This document shows, piece after piece, positions 61,204 through 64,000 of a stretch of DNA of 64,000 nt. Location: the NCBI GenBank assembly GCA_002070115.1, contig MWCO01000005.1, forward strand, positions 1 to 64,000. Direction: 5' to 3'. The notes below the pieces were generated by a model, which saw only the letters and a list, made by a program, of their open reading frames with translations, had not been told where the DNA came from and ran no database searches. Each line of letters starts with the position of its first letter. The first letter of the stretch is position 1. The DNA comes from Deltaproteobacteria bacterium ADurb.Bin207. GTDB lineage: Bacteria; Myxococcota_A; Polyangia; Polyangiales; Polyangiaceae. The position numbers and the translations under genes are program-made.

Positions 61204-61812
61204 TCACCGCACAAGACGAAATGCCATCTGGGCCCGACGCGCCGCTTCCCCGTCCGCATCATCCCTATCCCCTACGACTAAACACGCTGCCGGGGCGATA
61301 CCGAGTCGTCGCGATGCCTCGAGATAACCCGCCGGAGATGGTTTCAACGCACCGGGCCCTGCGGGTTCGCCATTCGCAATCACGACATCGAACAATGCCT
61401 CCGCCTCGAGCGCACGAAGCTTGGCTGTGGCTGGATAATCACTCACCAGAGCCGTCTTTCCCCCTGCCGCTCGAAAAGCGGCAATTTCCGCCATCAAATG
61501 CTCTCGGCGAAAGCGACGAACCCATCGACAAGGGATCTCGACCATCCACGAATAAGCAAGCTTGCCCACACGCTCCTTGGATTCTCCAAGAATGGCGGCC
61601 GTTCGCGCCACCTGTTCCTCCCAGGCCGAGATATCCTCGCTTTCGAATCCTTCTTCACGAAGGCGCTCATGCTGTTTTCGAAACGTATGGACCAACCGCA
61701 GCGAACCGGGATGAAATGCCAAATAGGCGGCCATCACGAGCTTGAGCCCCCGCGGATCGTACAAGGTGCCGTCGAGATCGACCAACCAGGCCTGGAAAGA
61801 GGCATATTCCAT
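61204..61812 (-). CDS. HAD-superfamily hydrolase
   Basis: 202 residues with the HAD motifs: motif I VDLDGTLYD, motif II ALVSDY, motif III Lys in LKPSPAGY and motif IV GDRDDADGEAAR. A small helical cap lies between. It should be a phosphatase on a small metabolite; substrate is unknown. ATG 61812 is the only good start. It diverges from the polysaccharide deacetylase gene, 256 bases away. Confidence 0.88.
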   Translation of the reverse strand: MEYASFQAWLVDLDGTLYDPRGLKLVMAAYLAFHPGSLRLVHTFRKQHERLREEGFESEDISAWEEQVARTAAILGESKERVGKLAYSWMVEIPCRWVRRFRREHLMAEIAAFRAAGGKTALVSDYPATAKLRALEAEALFDVVIANGEPAGPGALKPSPAGYLEASRRLGIAPAACLVVGDRDDADGEAARRAQMAFRLVR

Positions 61813-62020
61813 GACACCCGTTCGCTAGCAGATTGTCTTGGCGGACACCTGGAAATAAAACGGCCCTTGTCCCGTCGCCGAACGATACCCACTGGGCACG
61901 ATCCATTCCCGCTCCAGCGGGATCGATCCGTTCTCAGTCGCTGGCGCCTTCGGCAAGGATTTCGAAAAGGACAACCTTCACCGAAGGAAATATAGGCTCA
62001 TGTAGGACAATGTCAGAAAT

Positions 62021-62036
62021 TGGCACAGGGTTCGCA
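62021..62036 (+). promoter_or_regulatory. sigma-54-type promoter of the polysaccharide deacetylase lipoprotein gene
   Basis: TGGCAC (62021-62026), five bases, TCGCA (62032-62036), with GG and GC in the correct -24/-12 register and one mismatch to TGGCAC-N5-TTGCW. It is 33 bases upstream of the ATG at 62069. Upstream, two short inverted repeats of CCTT/AAGG type (61947-61958 and 61975-61987) could be enhancer sites. The same promoter pattern lies before the SH3b-NlpC/P60 gene. Confidence 0.6.
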
Positions 62037-62068
62037 GGGAGCGCTCGCACCTCTCGGAGAAAAACAAT

Positions 62069-63268
62069 ATGCGATCTACCCTGTGGTTCCCCCTGTGTGC
62101 AGCATTTGGAATGGCTTGTATGACCATCGGTTGTTCATCGGCATTCGACGACGAGGAGTCCCCGGAGGCCACCCAAGACGAAATTGAGGCGTGGAACAGC
62201 GCTTATGAGGAAAACGCTTCGGGCAAAGCCGATAGTGCTGGGTGCTCGGGAGTCATCGTGCCTGACCGCAATGGTTTCAACAAACGCATCGCTCTTACGT
62301 TCGACGATGGGCCTTCCTTGGCGAACACGCAGACTGTGGCGGAGATTTTGGAAGCTCACGGTACGGTGGGAACGTTTTTCGTCAATGGTAAGAACATCAA
62401 AACGCAAGAGCATAAAGCCTTGCTCAAGCGCTTGAAGGCCAAGGGGCATATCATCGCCAATCATACGCATACGCATGTCAACATGGCTCAGGCTTCTGCG
62501 GCGACGGTGACCTCGGAGATCGAGCGCACGCACAGCCTATTGAAAGAATTGGATCTCAAGCCTCGGTTTTTCCGGTTTCCGTATGGGGCCTCGACGTGTG
62601 CCACGGCGGATAAGGTCCGGTCGTATGGCTACGCCGTTACAGGGTGGCATATCGATTCGGCGGATTGGTGTTTTGCGAGTTCCACGGGCGGGGTAGGCAC
62701 CTGTTCACCGAGCACCTTCAAGCATGTTCCCAATGAATTTCGCTCTGATATCGCGGGGTTCGTATTGTCCCAGGCCCAGGCCAAGGGGGGAGGCGTGTTG
62801 CTATTCCACGACATCCACACCTATACGGTCAGCAAGCTCGACACCATCCTTTCGCGCCTGGAGCAGAACGGCTTCAAGTTCGTCCCGCTGAGCGACACAT
62901 CGACGTTTCCTTTGCTCAACGGCTCGGCACCCAAACCGTCGGCATGGGTCGGCACGCCCTGCACGGATGACTCCCAATGCAACTTCACGGCATCGGGGTC
63001 GAGCGGCTTCTGCTGGACTTACGACGATTCCAACCTCGGATTCTGCTCGCTCGAATGCAACGGTTATTGTCCGGACAAATCCGGTACCGCACCCACGTTT
63101 TGCACAAGCGTCGATGGCGGCCAGACGGGGCAGTGCGTGTCGAAGGCAAGTGAAGCCAACCACCAATGCAGCGATCTACCCGGTACCGATCCTGTTTCGG
63201 CACAGCGTTTCGTGGGAACGAGCACGGCATCGGCCGCGACCGCCCTGGTCTGCCTGCCTTCGCCCTAA
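62069..63268 (+). CDS. polysaccharide deacetylase (NodB-type) lipoprotein
   Basis: 399 residues. A lipoprotein signal (GMACMTIGCSSA) is followed by a NodB domain: TFDDGPSLANTQ (metal-binding/catalytic Asp pair), HTHTHVNM (two metal-binding His), RFPYGAST and the C-terminal LLFHDIHTYT. The fold removes acetyl groups from GlcNAc in peptidoglycan, chitin-like or exopolysaccharide chains. After the domain, a Cys-rich tail of about 110 residues (CTDDSQCNF, CNGYCPDKSG) looks like a small disulfide-linked module. CGGAGAA lies 9 bases upstream of the ATG, and a sigma-54-type promoter precedes it. Confidence 0.9.
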   Translation: MRSTLWFPLCAAFGMACMTIGCSSAFDDEESPEATQDEIEAWNSAYEENASGKADSAGCSGVIVPDRNGFNKRIALTFDDGPSLANTQTVAEILEAHGTVGTFFVNGKNIKTQEHKALLKRLKAKGHIIANHTHTHVNMAQASAATVTSEIERTHSLLKELDLKPRFFRFPYGASTCATADKVRSYGYAVTGWHIDSADWCFASSTGGVGTCSPSTFKHVPNEFRSDIAGFVLSQAQAKGGGVLLFHDIHTYTVSKLDTILSRLEQNGFKFVPLSDTSTFPLLNGSAPKPSAWVGTPCTDDSQCNFTASGSSGFCWTYDDSNLGFCSLECNGYCPDKSGTAPTFCTSVDGGQTGQCVSKASEANHQCSDLPGTDPVSAQRFVGTSTASAATALVCLPSP

Positions 63269-63464
63269 TCGATAGTCACCATCCTGGCCTCATCGAGCCC
63301 CGCTCGCTTTGTCGGGGAAGTCCGGGGCGGCTCCGCCACCGAAGTGGCAATTCACGATTCCCATCTATGTTCCAAGCCTTCCAACACGGGCAGCTTTCCA
63401 TGGTCTTGGCTTGCGAAAGCCCCCTGCTTGTCCTACAGACCTGCTCCAACGACCGAAGGAGACC

Positions 63465-64000
63465 ATGATGAAGGGCAGATTGGCTGAAAAAATAACGGAT
63501 CTGACTCTGGAGTTGACGAGCGTTCGAAGCATCGTCGGAACCGCGGGAGAAGTCGATATCGCCAACCGGGTCCACCAAATCTTTCGAAAAATGAAGTATT
63601 TCCAACAGCATCCGGAAAATCTCCATTTCGTTCCCGTCCCCCATGATCCCCTCGGAAGAAAAAGCGTCCTGGCTATCGTCAAAGGGGAAAAACGCCAAAA
63701 CAAAAAAGCGATCGTTCTCATCGGCCATATCGATACGGTGGGGACGTCGGATTACGGCCTGCTCGAGCCGTACGCGACGAAACCTCTTGAGTTGGCGGAG
63801 AAATTCAAAGAAGCATCGCTAACCGACGAGGTGAGAACGGATCTGGAGTCCGGAAATTATCTCTTTGGCCGAGGGATATTCGACATGAAGTGCGGGGTAT
63901 CCACGCTCATGGCTATCATCGAATCGGTGACCGAAGATATCCAGGGGTTCGAAGGCAATCTCGTATTTGCGGCGGTATGCGACGAAGAAGGCAATTCCTC
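63465..64000 (+). CDS. M20-family peptidase, RocB-like, 5' part only
   Basis: Runs off the window; 178 residues are visible. ATG at 63465 or 63468, with AAGGAG at 63456-63461. The M20 metallopeptidase motifs are present: VLIGHIDTVGTSDYG (metal-binding His/Asp), FGRGIFDMKCGVSTLMAI and VFAAVCDEEGNSS. The order is that of RocB-type (arginine-utilisation-related) M20 proteins, whose substrate is uncertain. A 199-base spacer separates it from the deacetylase gene. It uses more AAA and ATA codons than its neighbours. Confidence 0.8.
   Translation, partial: MMKGRLAEKITDLTLELTSVRSIVGTAGEVDIANRVHQIFRKMKYFQQHPENLHFVPVPHDPLGRKSVLAIVKGEKRQNKKAIVLIGHIDTVGTSDYGLLEPYATKPLELAEKFKEASLTDEVRTDLESGNYLFGRGIFDMKCGVSTLMAIIESVTEDIQGFEGNLVFAAVCDEEGNS

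Noticed and set aside
63297-63316. CCCCG/CGGGG hairpin after the deacetylase gene
   Set aside because: The 5-base stem has a 10-base loop and no following T-run; too weak to call a terminator.
1-64000. CRISPR array, insertion sequence, prophage or integron
   Set aside because: No regularly spaced repeats, transposase, integrase or phage structural genes were seen among the reading frames.

Overview
The window looks like chromosomal DNA of a myxobacterium-like delta-proteobacterium (Myxococcota) of moderate GC. The evidence is content, not a marker gene. There is a eukaryotic-type Ser/Thr kinase, a giant pseudokinase-TPR protein, a PP2C phosphatase with an FHA/sigma-54 activator, an AgmX/PglI-type C-terminal domain, two surface proteins with MYXO-CTERM-like tails, many Cys-containing lipoproteins and a split polysaccharide exporter. 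No rRNA, tRNA, CRISPR array, insertion sequence or prophage was seen. Genes are tightly packed and often share 4-base overlaps.

Layout. 1-1130: an FGE-sulfatase-type gene (minus) and an AgmX-type gene (plus) meet head to head, both apparently lacking their 5' ends. 1240-3876: a sigma-70 promoter drives a secreted protein, an outer-membrane barrel and an OPX lipoprotein, a Wzp/Wza-like polysaccharide exit. 3873-7069 (minus): methylmalonyl-CoA mutase catalytic subunit, a MshEN-domain protein without ATPase, and an FtsB-like protein. 7254-15421 (plus): pseudokinase-TPR giant, a PhnD-like binding protein without signal peptide, and a TGS-uridine-kinase-like enzyme with a tiny leader ORF. 15473-18817 (minus): metallophosphoesterase and a large lipoprotein with a candidate caspase-like His/Cys dyad and a lamin-tail domain. 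18992-25354: a polytopic membrane protein, a UvrD-type ATPase with a GreA/GreB-like N-terminal domain, a Cys-repeat zinc-ribbon protein and a TPR-zincin.

25491-34270: a sugar-kinase-like phosphotransferase, the PP2C / FHA-sigma-54-activator divergent pair, a beta-propeller-like anchored protein, an SH3b-NlpC/P60 lipoprotein behind a sigma-54-type promoter, MntP, SH3b protein and SlyD. 34439-43422: Ser/Thr kinase, small membrane protein beside a very AT-rich spacer, outer-membrane barrel plus lipoprotein, urea transporter and FGGY sugar kinase. 43491-50427: DUF4091-type lipoprotein, PssA, RlmN, TatB-TatC and a HEAT-like protein. 50409-58160: metzincin-like protease, two tandem MYXO-CTERM-like ASH-domain paralogues, RsfS-RlmH and a PLP decarboxylase. 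58212-64000: methyltransferase, YiiX-like lipoprotein, cytochrome-like lipoprotein with barrel-like partner, HAD hydrolase, polysaccharide deacetylase lipoprotein (second sigma-54-type promoter) and the start of a RocB-like M20 peptidase.

The main connecting theme is the envelope and Ser/Thr-phosphorylation signalling. Two lipoproteins predicted to act on cell wall or polysaccharide carry the same sigma-54 promoter pattern (TGGCAC-N5-TCGCA), and the window also encodes an FHA-type sigma-54 activator with its PP2C neighbour. This makes a testable regulon. The most unusual proteins are the Gre-like/UvrD fusion, the caspase-like/lamin-tail lipoprotein and the pseudokinase-TPR protein.
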